Source: Sphingobacterium sp.
GTDB lineage: Bacteria; Bacteroidota; Bacteroidia; Sphingobacteriales; Sphingobacteriaceae
Direction of reading: 5' to 3'
DNA length: 64,000 nt
NCBI GenBank assembly: GCA_031277685.1
Contig: JAITLV010000277.1
Coordinates: 51,980 to 115,979, forward strand
How positions within the stretch are numbered: position 1 is the first letter of the stretch; the number at the start of each line of letters is the position of its first letter. The notes under the pieces are model-generated. The model was not told where the DNA came from, ran no database searches, and was given only the letters and a program-made list of their open reading frames with translations. This document shows, piece after piece, positions 1-8,887 of this stretch. The position numbers were made by a program, and so were the translations under genes.

Positions 1-1088
1 CTTGTATTGTTGAAGAACGCCAAAGATTTATAGTATTCCTCAAATTTAAAAGGATCATAGGTGTGACTATGGCATTGTACACACTCAAATGTTGTGCTCA
101 ACCATACCTGATAGCTCGTATTCAGCCGATCCAAAACAGCCGCCATCCGAAACTCTTCACTATCGGTACCACCCTCATCGTTATTCATCGTATTCCGGTG
201 AAAGGCCGTAGCAATGAGCTGATCTTTGGTTGGCTCGGGCAAGAGATCCCCCGCCAACTGTTCAACTGTAAACTCGTCATAGGGCATATCCTTATTCAAC
301 GCCTTAATTACCCAGTCCCGATAGGGCCAAATATTCCTCGAGCCATCTTTTTCATAACCTTTGGTATCCGCGTACCGTGCCATATCCAGCCACCAACTAG
401 CCCATTTTTCGCCATATCTGGAAGAAGCCAATAAACTATCCACTCGACGAGCATAAGCGTCATCGCTTTGATCTTCAATAAATGCTTGTGTTTCGGCCAA
501 AGTCGGCGGCACCCCTATCAGATCCAAATAAACCCTTCTTAATAAGGTGGTCCGATCTGCTTCATCTGCAATTGTAAGACTCTTAACCTTCAATTTATCC
601 TGAACAAAATAGTCAATATTATTGTTCACGCCTTTAGGTTTTATTCCAAATAGACCAGCAAATGAAAAAGGTTTAGGGACATCTACTTCCTTCGGTAAAG
701 TATAGGCCCAATGTTCACCCCACTTTGCTCCTTCGTCAATCCATCTTTTTAAAATGTCAATCTCCTCGTCATTCAGTTTAGGCGCATTATAGGGCATGCG
801 CAACTCGGGATCATCCGAGATCAGTCTTTTCATAAACTCACTATGCTCAGCATCGCCTGGAATAATAGCTGCCTTACCTGACTCAGCTTTGGCAAAAGCT
901 TCATTTTCGAAAAGAAAACTCAGCCCCCCATTTTTTTTCACACCGCCATGACAGGTAATACAATGCTTGTTTAATATCGGTTTAACATCCGCACTAAAGT
1001 CTACTGCTTCTTTTTTGCTAAATGTAAATATTGCAATACAAGTAATGGCTAAGGCCAATAATGCTAATACCAGTAATTTTCTATTCAT
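1..1088 (-). CDS. PSCyt1/PSCyt2 (DUF1549) cytochrome-type protein, 3' part missing
   Basis: I translated this from the reverse complement; it runs off the left edge, so only the first 362 codons are present. It starts with a membrane anchor or signal segment (MNRKLLVLALLALAITCIAI). A planctomycete-type cytochrome C domain (PSCyt1) follows, with the haem motif CITCH near residue 45 and the usual PGD...S.F..R region. From about residue 155 a PSCyt2/DUF1549 domain begins, with the typical DRTTLLRRVYLDLIGVPPT and ARYADTKGYEKD segments. Near the edge there is a second CVQCH haem-like motif. Family members normally continue into PSD1/DUF1553, which would lie outside the window. The protein is probably periplasmic or membrane-anchored and redox-active; the substrate is unknown. 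The start at 1088 is the first ATG before the hydrophobic segment. Confidence 0.85.
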   Translation of the reverse strand, partial: MNRKLLVLALLALAITCIAIFTFSKKEAVDFSADVKPILNKHCITCHGGVKKNGGLSFLFENEAFAKAESGKAAIIPGDAEHSEFMKRLISDDPELRMPYNAPKLNDEEIDILKRWIDEGAKWGEHWAYTLPKEVDVPKPFSFAGLFGIKPKGVNNNIDYFVQDKLKVKSLTIADEADRTTLLRRVYLDLIGVPPTLAETQAFIEDQSDDAYARRVDSLLASSRYGEKWASWWLDMARYADTKGYEKDGSRNIWPYRDWVIKALNKDMPYDEFTVEQLAGDLLPEPTKDQLIATAFHRNTMNNDEGGTDSEEFRMAAVLDRLNTSYQVWLSTTFECVQCHSHTYDPFKFEEYYKSLAFFNNT

Positions 1089-1306
1089 AGCAATAAGGTC
1101 TATTCAATATTATTGTGTTATTAGGTTTATTTATAATTCTGATGTAAATCTACCAATGCTAGCCAGAGGAATAAATACAAACATGTGATATTTTGCATCG
1201 AAATGCATTGGCATAAAATTAAACAAGAACGATTGTATATACTAAAACTAGATTAACAGAAATATAAACTATATTACCATCTCCTCCAACAATCTTCATT
1301 CTGTCG

Positions 1307-1344
1307 CGATCTGCACCAAATAACCTCGATTTGCACTCAATAAC
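1307..1344. repeat. Tandem 18-bp direct repeat, possible regulator site
   Basis: Two copies of CGATYTGCACYMAATAAC (1307-1324 and 1327-1344) match at 15 of 18 positions and lie 20 bp apart. They sit in the 442-bp gap between the divergent PSCyt gene and the GH95-like gene. A promoter-like TTG (1362-1364) and TACTTTTA (1382-1389) follow on the plus strand. The two-helical-turn spacing suits an AraC-type or similar activator, but no such regulator is adjacent. Apart from this and the box at 1502, I see nothing else in the gap. Confidence 0.45.
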
Positions 1345-1501
1345 AATTTGGTTACGATACCTTGATGAGGATCCGTTTTTATACTTTTAGTTCGATGTTA
1401 AATTTAAGATCCAAGCATCTGCAACAAATATCTTATGGTCAAAAGGTAAAATAGGCTATAAAAATGCCTAGATAGTGTCAGCTATTTACTTTGTTGACCA
1501 T

Positions 1502-1509
1502 TAAATTTG
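1502..1509 (+). promoter_or_regulatory. -7 box TAAATTTG upstream of the GH95-like gene
   Basis: This is an exact match to the Bacteroidota -7 consensus TAnnTTTG, 21 bp before the start codon at 1531. There is no clear -33 TTTG at the usual distance, so the assignment is tentative. Confidence 0.35.
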
Positions 1510-1530
1510 TAGACCATACCCACATAAATT

Positions 1531-3768
1531 ATGAAATATTGTTTTCTCCTATTATTATTTTTCACGACTCGAATGGTTGTAGGACAACCATCCACAAACT
1601 ACAATCTCAATTTTACGGATCTCGCCACACGTTGGGATGAGGCCATTCCCTTAGGTAATGGACAATTAGGTGCATTGGTCTGGAAAAAGGAAAATACCAT
1701 CCGCTTCTCGCTAGACCGCGCCGATCTTTGGGATGAGCGAAAAGCATTCGATGTAGAAAAACATGACTTTACATGGGTACAGCAACAGCTAAAAAATAAC
1801 AACTATCAAGCGGCTCAACAATGGGGCGACGCACCTTACGACCGTTCTCCCTATCCTACTAAACTTCCCGCAGCAGCAATGACATTCGATTTAGCGAAAT
1901 TTGGGAAAGTCATTTCCAATGAACTGGATCTAAAAAGCGCCATACATACAATTAAATTTGATGATGGTAAAATCCTGACCTCTTTTGTCCATGCAACAAG
2001 ACCGATGGGCTATTTCGAAATTACTGCTGAGAACGCCAATGAGCTTCGCCCAGAATTGATTCCACATCAATACGAAGTGAATAGCGATGTGCATGAGCAA
2101 AAAAGTGTTGTCGATGGACAGAGTTTAGCCCGATTAGGTTATAAACAGGGAAATATTGTTAAAACGAAAAATTCCGAATTATTACACCAGGAAACTTACG
2201 ATCATCACTTTTTTGAGGTTCTACTTGAATGGGAAAAAGTATCGCCAAACAAACTAATCGGTTATTGGACAATCAGCAATGACCAAAAGGCAAAAGCACA
2301 GCGGCTCTCGACCCAACAATTTAACACTGCAAAGCAAAGTCATATGACCTGGTGGACAAACTACTGGACCCAATCGACCATTTCCATTCCCGAAAAAAAT
2401 CTCGAGAAGCAATACTACCTTGAACTCTATAAATTGGGAGCCACAGCACGACAAGGAGCTCCCGCAATTACACTCCAGGCTGTTTGGACTGCCGACAATG
2501 GGGGGCTTCCCCCCTGGAAAGGTGATTTTCACAATGATCTCAACACTCAATTGAGCTATTGGCCAGCCTATACAGCTAACCGCATGAATGAAGCGAAAAG
2601 TTTTACCGATTGGTTATGGAAAATCAGACCGAAAAACCTTGCCTATACCAAACAATATTTTGGTGTTGAAGGGTTAAATATTCCCGGTGTACTGACATTA
2701 AACGGCGATCCAATGGGTGGTTGGATTCAATACTCCCTCTCGCCTATGGTCAGTGCCTGGACTGCACAACATTTTTATTGGCAATGGAAATACGGGATGG
2801 ATCCCAAATTTTTAAGAAAACAAGCTTATCCCTACATTATAGAAGCAGCAACCTATTTAAAGAATATCACCTATCTCAGCGATGGGAAACGCTATTTACC
2901 GTTGAGCAGTAGTCCGGAATATAATGACAACACGACAGCAGCCTGGTTTGTTAACTGGACCAATTTTGATCTCAGCCTCGCACAGTACCTATTCACCATC
3001 GCAGCAGAGGTAAGCACCGCTAATGGAAAGTCCCAAGCAGCCAAAGAATGGCTTCAGTACCGTGCCGAACTGCCAAGTTTTGCAGTTGATGAAACTGGCC
3101 TACAAGTGGCCGTGGATCTACCGATGAAACATTCTCATCGACATATGTCACCCTATATGGCGATTTACCCTTTAGGCTTGCTTGATATCAATAATGCAAA
3201 AGATAAACCATTAATCGAAAATTCCTTGATGCATTTGGAACAATTGGGTACACGTGCCTGGGTTGGCTATTCATTCGCCTGGATGGCCTGTCTTCATGCA
3301 AGGGCTAAACAAAGCAAACAAGCGGTTTTAAACTTACAGAAATTTGCCAATAACTTTTGTTCCAGCAACTCTTTTCATTTAAACGGAGATCAAAATGGTG
3401 GTCAGTATTCCGATTTTACCTATCGCCCTTTTACACTAGAAGGAAATTTTGCCTTCGCACAGGGCATTCATGAATTATTGATTCAGAGCAAAAGTGATTA
3501 TATAGAAATTTTCCCAGCCATTCCGGACGATTGGAAAAATGTGTCCTTTAAAAACTTGAGAACAGCGGGCGGATTTATCGTCAGCGCCGAAAAGAACGAC
3601 AATAAAATAACAATATTGAAAGTAACGGCTACACAGAATGGAATTTTTCGCATTTTTGAAAAAACTGATCTTCAGGATCTTTCCAGTAAAAAACAGTTGA
3701 CAAAAAACAATCAGGTCCAATGCATCAGCCTCAAAAAAGGTCAGACAATTGAGCTAGGTAGTATCTAA
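1531..3768 (+). CDS. Glycoside hydrolase, GH95-like (alpha-L-fucosidase/galactosidase type)
   Basis: A secreted 745-aa protein with a signal peptide ending near VVGQ (residue 19). The N-terminal beta-sandwich opens with the family motif PLGNGQLGALVW (about residues 40-51). The (alpha/alpha)6 part carries WKGDFHNDLNTQLSYW at 329-344, which corresponds to the GH95 asparagine-bearing active-site segment. SPEY with Glu463 is where GH95 has its general acid, and HSHRHMS lies at 534-540. GH95 enzymes invert alpha-L-fucosyl or alpha-L-galactosyl linkages. This protein is diverged from the best-known members, so the sugar specificity is uncertain. The phosphoesterase gene follows 24 bp downstream, suggesting an operon. 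Confidence 0.72.
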   Translation: MKYCFLLLLFFTTRMVVGQPSTNYNLNFTDLATRWDEAIPLGNGQLGALVWKKENTIRFSLDRADLWDERKAFDVEKHDFTWVQQQLKNNNYQAAQQWGDAPYDRSPYPTKLPAAAMTFDLAKFGKVISNELDLKSAIHTIKFDDGKILTSFVHATRPMGYFEITAENANELRPELIPHQYEVNSDVHEQKSVVDGQSLARLGYKQGNIVKTKNSELLHQETYDHHFFEVLLEWEKVSPNKLIGYWTISNDQKAKAQRLSTQQFNTAKQSHMTWWTNYWTQSTISIPEKNLEKQYYLELYKLGATARQGAPAITLQAVWTADNGGLPPWKGDFHNDLNTQLSYWPAYTANRMNEAKSFTDWLWKIRPKNLAYTKQYFGVEGLNIPGVLTLNGDPMGGWIQYSLSPMVSAWTAQHFYWQWKYGMDPKFLRKQAYPYIIEAATYLKNITYLSDGKRYLPLSSSPEYNDNTTAAWFVNWTNFDLSLAQYLFTIAAEVSTANGKSQAAKEWLQYRAELPSFAVDETGLQVAVDLPMKHSHRHMSPYMAIYPLGLLDINNAKDKPLIENSLMHLEQLGTRAWVGYSFAWMACLHARAKQSKQAVLNLQKFANNFCSSNSFHLNGDQNGGQYSDFTYRPFTLEGNFAFAQGIHELLIQSKSDYIEIFPAIPDDWKNVSFKNLRTAGGFIVSAEKNDNKITILKVTATQNGIFRIFEKTDLQDLSSKKQLTKNNQVQCISLKKGQTIELGSI

Positions 3769-3792
3769 TTAAATCCATATTAGCGCATCGCA

Positions 3793-4791
3793 ATGATTAA
3801 CCGGAAAAAATTCATCCAGCTGGGTGGCCTTGGCATAGGTGGTCTCTTTATCAATAAGGGTCTTGCCAGTTCGCCTATCGCATGTACAGAAAACAATGTG
3901 TTGAGGACAAACCAAGTTAAATTTGGTGTTATTACAGATCTTCATCACGATCTCATGCACGATGGCACAGGTCGGGCCAAACGTTTTATTGACGCAATGA
4001 ATAGCGAAAAACCTGACTTTATTATCTCTTTGGGCGATTTTTGCTTCCCTAAACCAGAAAATAAAGAATTAATGGACATTTGGGGCCATTTTTCAGGTGA
4101 ACGGCACTTTGTACTTGGCAATCACGATACTGATGGCGGTTTCACAAAAAAACAGGTAACTGATTTTTGGAATAGTCCTGCCCCTTACTATTCTTTCGAC
4201 AAACAAGGTTTTCATTTTGTTATACTGGATGGTAACGAAAAAAATCCTACAAAAAAAATTGAAGGTTATCCCCGAAGTATTGGTCAACAACAGCTGGACT
4301 GGTTAAAAAGAGACATTCAAAATACCAAAAACCGAGTCATCATCTTTTGTCATCAAGGCCTGGACAATGATAATGGCGGACTGGAAAATGGTATGTCCAT
4401 ACGCTATACACTAGAGCAGATGAATATCGAGGCTGGTTTCAAAAAAATTTTACTTGTCCTTACAGGTCATCATCACTTAAATTACCATAATGAGATCAAT
4501 GGGATTCATTATGTACAAATCAATAGTGCCTCTTATTATTGGGCTGGTGATACATTTGAAAGCAAAGCTTTTGATGGGGAGTTCTATAAAAAACATGGTA
4601 TTTTAAAACGAACTTTGGTTTATCAAGATCCCCTCTGGGCAACCATTAGTATAGATCACAAAAAAAATATCCGTATCCAGGGTTCTGAAACGTCCCTGGC
4701 TGGTATACCTTTATCCGAAGTAGCCATTGATATCCACAAGGATGTCTATCCGATCAGTTCCAAGATTGACAGCAGACACCTACACTACTAA
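3793..4791 (+). CDS. Secreted calcineurin-like metallophosphoesterase
   Basis: A 332-aa protein with a hydrophobic N-terminal segment after NRKKF (a single-Arg, Tat-like start) ending near LASS. The full set of dinuclear metallophosphoesterase motifs is visible: DLHHD (Asp49/His51), GDF (Asp82), GNHD (Asn110/His111), a later FCHQG, and the terminal GHHH. It should hydrolyse phosphomono- or diesters in the periplasm. It lies 24 bp after the GH95-like gene on the same strand, so the two are probably co-transcribed. The strong hairpin at 4820-4858 ends the unit. The actual substrate cannot be read from the sequence. Confidence 0.85.
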   Translation: MINRKKFIQLGGLGIGGLFINKGLASSPIACTENNVLRTNQVKFGVITDLHHDLMHDGTGRAKRFIDAMNSEKPDFIISLGDFCFPKPENKELMDIWGHFSGERHFVLGNHDTDGGFTKKQVTDFWNSPAPYYSFDKQGFHFVILDGNEKNPTKKIEGYPRSIGQQQLDWLKRDIQNTKNRVIIFCHQGLDNDNGGLENGMSIRYTLEQMNIEAGFKKILLVLTGHHHLNYHNEINGIHYVQINSASYYWAGDTFESKAFDGEFYKKHGILKRTLVYQDPLWATISIDHKKNIRIQGSETSLAGIPLSEVAIDIHKDVYPISSKIDSRHLHY

Positions 4792-4819
4792 CTAAAACTA
4801 ATCTCAAGAATATCTATAA

Positions 4820-4858
4820 AAATGGCCAAAAAATCTTTTAAAGATCCTTTGGCCATTT
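4820..4858. terminator. Bidirectional terminator hairpin
   Basis: AAATGGCCAAA (4820-4830) pairs with TTTGGCCATTT (4848-4858), and the loop can pair further (ATCTT/AAGAT). It separates the convergent phosphoesterase and nitroreductase genes. Confidence 0.75.
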
Positions 4859-4924
4859 CTCCTACTATAGCGCACCAGTTGCACTTTTCAGCATACAGTA
4901 GGAATCAAAAATGAGTCGAATATC

Positions 4925-5560
4925 TTAAGGCAGTTTGATCAAAAACTCCTCTTTCGGCAACCTAAACTTTTTCAATTTTAACAACCAATCCTCTTCTCCC
5001 AAGCGGTAACCTAATGGTAATAAAACCACACTCTTTAGACCCATCTTATCCAGTCCCAACAACTTATCCAAATCACCGTTAGAAAACCCCTCCATTGGTG
5101 TTGCGTCTACTTGCAATTCTGCCGCTTGAGCGATAGCCATTCCGAAAGAAATATAGGCTTGCTTAGCTGCGTGTGCAGCTTGTTGTTCTTCAGTAAGCTC
5201 GGCAAACATACTTTTCAACCTGTTTTTGTATTCATCAGTTGTATCCAGTGGTAAACCCCTATGGTTATTCATATGATCAAATGTAGCGTCAATACGTTCG
5301 TCCGTGTATTTATCCCATGCCGCAAAAATCAATAAATGCGAACTTTCTGCTATAATCTGCTGTCCGAATGCAACAGGCACGATCTGCTCTTTTAATTGCT
5401 GGTCGGTAATCAGCACAACGCGAAATGGCTGTAGGCCAGAAGAACTCGGTGCCATACGCGCTGCTTCGATAATCTTATCTACATCCTTTTGATCAACCTT
5501 CTTTGTTGAATCGTATTTTTTGGTTGCATAACGCCACTCAAGTGTTTCTAATAATGCCAT
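4925..5560 (-). CDS. NAD(P)H-dependent nitroreductase family protein
   Basis: A 211-aa cytosolic flavoprotein of the NfsB-like nitroreductase family. The N-terminal WRYATKKYD segment is typical of NfsB/dihydropteridine-reductase homologues. ARMAPSSSGLQPFRVV is the FMN-binding stretch. The C-terminal half has the ATPMEGFSNGDLDKLLGL segment and the LPLGYRLGEED that contacts FMN in relatives. Full length for the family. It would reduce nitro compounds, quinones or similar electrophiles with NAD(P)H. It is monocistronic, with its 3' end at the shared terminator at 4820-4858. Confidence 0.9.
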   Translation of the reverse strand: MALLETLEWRYATKKYDSTKKVDQKDVDKIIEAARMAPSSSGLQPFRVVLITDQQLKEQIVPVAFGQQIIAESSHLLIFAAWDKYTDERIDATFDHMNNHRGLPLDTTDEYKNRLKSMFAELTEEQQAAHAAKQAYISFGMAIAQAAELQVDATPMEGFSNGDLDKLLGLDKMGLKSVVLLPLGYRLGEEDWLLKLKKFRLPKEEFLIKLP

Positions 5561-5807
5561 TTTCTTTTATTTATTACTGTCGATTTTATTTCCGTATCCC
5601 TGTTACCGGGCTGGTATTTTGTATAAATTTGGTAAAAAAAATCAAATTTGGAAAGTGATGCTTTATCTGCTTCCTATTTTAATTTTTATTTACAACATAA
5701 ATATACATGTTTAAACATTAAAACAAAACCCAACTCAGTACATTGTGGTTAAATCTTGGCAAAACCTAGGCTGATGATCATTTCTCAACGATTAAGAATC
5801 CCTTCTG

Positions 5808-6785
5808 CTAACGTCTTTTTTTCGCAAAAGGGTTAAAGGAAAGCCCCACATTGACATAAAAAGAAGGATCTGCGGTGGCTTCCCAGACATAGTTATTTTG
5901 TTTTTCATTTTTTTCAAATATCCTTGATCGTGGGATGGCCTTCATCCCTGATTTGACAGTTGCGATAAATGATCTTCCCAAATGATGTTCATATGTCAAT
6001 CCTGAATTAATCTCCATCTGACTTAAGGTATACACCTTGTCTGATCCCAAAAAGTCATAGAGATAGAATATCGTCGTATTAAGGTCTGAACCTAACGAAA
6101 GACGGCCGTTCCGCAACATTGTTTTTCGCACATAAGCACCTTTTGGCAATAGCACATCCACCATCCAGCCATCACGATATTGCTGTTTGTAGGTGAAGGT
6201 TGGAACCAGGGGAATAATTGCAGCAGGGTCAACAAATCCAAGTAGACCAATTGTCATTTGTACATCTCGTGTAGCTTTTAGCACCAATGTTCCAGTCAAC
6301 ATACCTCGTACCCGCTCTAACCCTTTCTCACTTCCATCCGTCATGATACTGGCAGAATAAATGGCCATCTTACCAAATAATTTTGAAAAGTAGGAGAAAT
6401 TAAGTGATTCATAATGGTAATGAAAGTTCTCCGTATGTATTTTTGGCTGCTGCATACTGAAATCCGATTCCTGCACATCCAGAGCGGTATACTGATAACC
6501 TAGGCTAGTGCCTAATGCCCAGTTACGGCGGTTTAAAAAATTCACATTTAAGCTACCTCCAGCCTGATGGAAAGACGATATCTTACCCGGGTTGCTGGCC
6601 CCTTCCTTTTGGTTGGATGAATACTTATATCCACCATTATATTCATAACTTAGGTTTAGTACTCTTGCCGCTGGAAATTTGTCTGCAACAATGGCCTGTA
6701 CTTTTTGGGGGATACTGTCTTTGGTCTGCGCGGAACTGCTGCATGCAAGGGCAAAACTCCCTAACATCATTAAATTCTTTTTCAT
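5808..6785 (-). CDS. Outer-membrane beta-barrel protein (DUF6268-like)
   Basis: A 325-aa protein with a signal peptide (MKKNLMMLGSFALACSSSAQ). The rest is alternating amphipathic strands rich in aromatic residues, for example RRNWALGTSLGYQYTALDV and AIYSASIMTDGSEKGLERV. It ends in FYVNVGLSFNPFAKKRR, a barrel-like end. The general pattern resembles DUF6268-type outer-membrane proteins, though I cannot confirm the family. It is divergent from the LytS/LytTR operon, and its promoter at 6878-6943 has the same paired half-site architecture as the lytS promoter. I infer control by that regulator. Function unknown; possibly a porin or an envelope-stress output. Confidence 0.65.
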   Translation of the reverse strand: MKKNLMMLGSFALACSSSAQTKDSIPQKVQAIVADKFPAARVLNLSYEYNGGYKYSSNQKEGASNPGKISSFHQAGGSLNVNFLNRRNWALGTSLGYQYTALDVQESDFSMQQPKIHTENFHYHYESLNFSYFSKLFGKMAIYSASIMTDGSEKGLERVRGMLTGTLVLKATRDVQMTIGLLGFVDPAAIIPLVPTFTYKQQYRDGWMVDVLLPKGAYVRKTMLRNGRLSLGSDLNTTIFYLYDFLGSDKVYTLSQMEINSGLTYEHHLGRSFIATVKSGMKAIPRSRIFEKNEKQNNYVWEATADPSFYVNVGLSFNPFAKKRR

Positions 6786-6877
6786 TCGGATTCACGAGTT
6801 TATCTATCTATTCTTTTATCATTAAATATTATACAAAAACCGTCTTTTCGAAATAAACGCAAGCGGTTATTGCTTTA

Positions 6878-6943
6878 CAAGAATAGAGGAATCTGACACT
6901 TACAATCCGCTTTTTATACAAAAGGCTCAATATTTTATACGAA
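6878..6943 (-). promoter_or_regulatory. Paired LytTR-type sites plus -7 box for the barrel gene
   Basis: On the minus strand, TTCGTATAAAA (6943-6933), a 10-bp spacer and TTTGTATAAAA (6922-6912) are followed after 26 bp by TATTCTTG (6885-6878), one mismatch from TAnnTTTG. The half-sites start 21 bp apart, as expected for a LytTR dimer. The same layout with the same 26-bp gap occurs at 6994-7059 and 9196-9261. Confidence 0.7.
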
Positions 6944-6993
6944 AAACAGACAGCAGAAAAGCCTGATTATCTAAGCTATCACATGGATTTATT

Positions 6994-7059
6994 TTAGTAT
7001 AAAAAAAATGGGGGTTCGTATAAAAGAACATTTAATTGGAACAAAAAAAATTACATTTG
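6994..7059 (+). promoter_or_regulatory. Paired LytTR-type sites plus -7 box for the lytS-like gene
   Basis: TTAGTATAAAA (6994-7004) and TTCGTATAAAA (7015-7025) are separated by 10 bp. After 26 bp comes TACATTTG (7052-7059), an exact TAnnTTTG. This predicts transcription from about 7066 and therefore the kinase start at 7089 rather than the in-frame ATG at 7008, which lies inside the sites. It indicates autoregulation by the LytTR protein encoded in this operon. Confidence 0.7.
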
Positions 7060-7088
7060 CGAAATTAGCATCAGTAATCCCGCTCATT

Positions 7089-8150
7089 ATGCAAGACTGT
7101 GACAATCGCATTGTTTTACGTTACTTAACGGAGAAAAAAACCAGGTTTTTACGACATGCCTTATTTTTGATTGGCCTGCTTATTCTTTTTGCCAATGCCA
7201 ACACAAATAACCAGTTTTTGGGCAATTATAGGACGTATTTCTCGTTAGCACTCTGGACGGTATTTGTTGCCATGTTCTATATCAATATGTATGTATTGAT
7301 TCCACAATATTTTTTCAAGGGGAAATATGAGGTCTATATTGTATTACTTATTCTTTTGGTAACGGCGAGCCTGCTCGTTGTTATGCAGATTGCACTGTAT
7401 ATCTTTAGCATCCATATTCCAACCATCGAAAGGCAACGAACAAATACAATGGGTTTTGTCAGTGGTTTGTTTATCTGCGTTCCAATCATTTTAACGACCA
7501 CCACTTTTAAACTTTTCAAACGTTGGTTAGAAGACAATAAACGGATCTCAGATTTAAAAAATTTGGCATTGACAACCGAGCTAAATGCACTAAAGAACCA
7601 GATTCAACCTCATTTTCTATTTAACATGCTCAATAATGTCAAGGCATTAATTCGGAAAGATCCCAATATGGCGACGGAGGTTATCTTAAAACTGTCGGAT
7701 TTTCTACGGTACCAGCTATACGAAAATGACGATGATAAAACACTTCTAAAATCCGAAATAAACTTTATTTTCAACTTCCTGAAGCTCGAAGAAATACGCA
7801 GAGATAATCTGAAAACATCACTGTCATGTGCAGGAGAACTAGAAAATCGAAGTATTTTTCTGCCGCCACATCTGTTTACCGCTTTTATAGAAAATGCAAT
7901 CAAACACAGTATTAGTCTGGACAATAAAAATACATTTATTGCCATCCGTTTTACACATATAGATGGACAGCTTTGTTTCGAATGTGAAAATTCAACAGAT
8001 CCAAATCTTTCAAAGACTCATCATCAGTATGGTGGGTTGGGATTAGTAAATGCCAAACGACGGCTGGATCTATTATATACTGATAATTACGAACTATCAA
8101 TAGCAAAAAGTGACTTGTTATATCACGTAAAATTAAAAATTCCACTATGA
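7089..8150 (+). CDS. LytS-family sensor histidine kinase
   Basis: A 353-aa membrane kinase. Four hydrophobic segments fill the N-terminal half (HALFLIGLLILF, YFSLALWTVFVAMFYINMY, the YIVLLILLVTASLLVV region and GFVSGLFICVPIIL). The His_kinase domain follows, with the phosphoacceptor motif NQIQPHFLFNMLNN. The ATPase part shows the N-box FIENAIKHS and the GGLGLVNAKRRL box. The start at 7089 is chosen because the predicted promoter lies at 7052-7059. The downstream response regulator overlaps by 4 bp (ATGA), so the two are translationally coupled. The signal sensed is unknown; there is no periplasmic sensor domain of note. Confidence 0.9.
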   Translation: MQDCDNRIVLRYLTEKKTRFLRHALFLIGLLILFANANTNNQFLGNYRTYFSLALWTVFVAMFYINMYVLIPQYFFKGKYEVYIVLLILLVTASLLVVMQIALYIFSIHIPTIERQRTNTMGFVSGLFICVPIILTTTTFKLFKRWLEDNKRISDLKNLALTTELNALKNQIQPHFLFNMLNNVKALIRKDPNMATEVILKLSDFLRYQLYENDDDKTLLKSEINFIFNFLKLEEIRRDNLKTSLSCAGELENRSIFLPPHLFTAFIENAIKHSISLDNKNTFIAIRFTHIDGQLCFECENSTDPNLSKTHHQYGGLGLVNAKRRLDLLYTDNYELSIAKSDLLYHVKLKIPL

Positions 8151-8860
8151 ATTGTATTATTGTAGATGATGAACCTTTAGCAAGAGAAGAGATGAAAAAC
8201 CTGGTTGAAGAAATTTCTGCTATTGAGGTAATAGGCGAATTTTCAAATGCCATATCCGCCCGCGAGTATCTTACGACCAAATCTGTTGATCTCATTTTTT
8301 TGGATATTGAGATGCCCACTGTCAATGGATTAGATTTTGCGCAATCCCTACCAAAAGATATATTGGTTATATTAACAACCGCATATACACAGTATGCCCT
8401 ACGGAGTTACGAACTGGATGCGCTCGACTACCTACTGAAACCAATAAAAAAAGACCGTCTGGCAAAGGCTATCGAAAAAGCACAAACGTATAAGGAGCTG
8501 CTTAACATGAAGGATAATAAAAACATCTTCGAAGATGCTAATGAAGACGCTGTATTTATCAAATCAGACCGGAAATACTATAAAATCCTATTTGATGATA
8601 TTCGATTTATAGAAGCGCTCAAAGATTATGTGGTCATCTATACCCGAAACAACAAGCTGATCACGGCGATGAATCTAAAAACGATTCATCAAAAACTTCC
8701 CGCTCATATATTTGTCCGTGTAAGCAAATCCTATTTAATTAACTTGTCCTTCATAGATTCTTTTGACAACCATACGATATATATTGACAAATTCGAAATC
8801 CCCATTGGTGAGATCTATCGTGACCAATTTTTCAAACAGTATACTGGCGGTTTATTGTAA
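8147..8860 (+). CDS. LytTR-family response regulator
   Basis: A 237-aa regulator. The receiver domain has acidic residues VDDE (7-9), the phosphoacceptor Asp53 in FLDIEMP, the Thr in LTTAY and Lys in LLKPIKKD. The C-terminal LytTR DNA-binding domain (about 135-235) contains IRFIEALKDYVVIYT and FVRVSKSYLINLSFI. It partners the overlapping LytS gene. LytTR proteins bind two direct half-sites about 21 bp apart; three such pairs flank this operon (6912-6943, 6994-7025, 9230-9261). It is therefore the best candidate to bind them and to activate itself, the barrel gene and the 79-aa gene. Confidence 0.93.
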   Translation: MNCIIVDDEPLAREEMKNLVEEISAIEVIGEFSNAISAREYLTTKSVDLIFLDIEMPTVNGLDFAQSLPKDILVILTTAYTQYALRSYELDALDYLLKPIKKDRLAKAIEKAQTYKELLNMKDNKNIFEDANEDAVFIKSDRKYYKILFDDIRFIEALKDYVVIYTRNNKLITAMNLKTIHQKLPAHIFVRVSKSYLINLSFIDSFDNHTIYIDKFEIPIGEIYRDQFFKQYTGGLL

Positions 8861-8887
8861 AACTGTGTTTTTGTGATCGGAATTGCG

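Noticed and set aside
63..434. Plus-strand open frame at the left edge
   Set aside because: It is antisense to the clear PSCyt1/PSCyt2 coding sequence and has no recognisable features.
1531..4791. Complete polysaccharide-utilisation locus around the GH95-like gene
   Set aside because: There is no SusC/SusD pair next to it in the window; only the phosphoesterase is adjacent.
7008..7088. N-terminal extension of the LytS-like kinase from ATG 7008
   Set aside because: It overlaps the second operator half-site (7015-7025) and lies upstream of the predicted -7 box at 7052-7059; the ATG at 7089 fits both.
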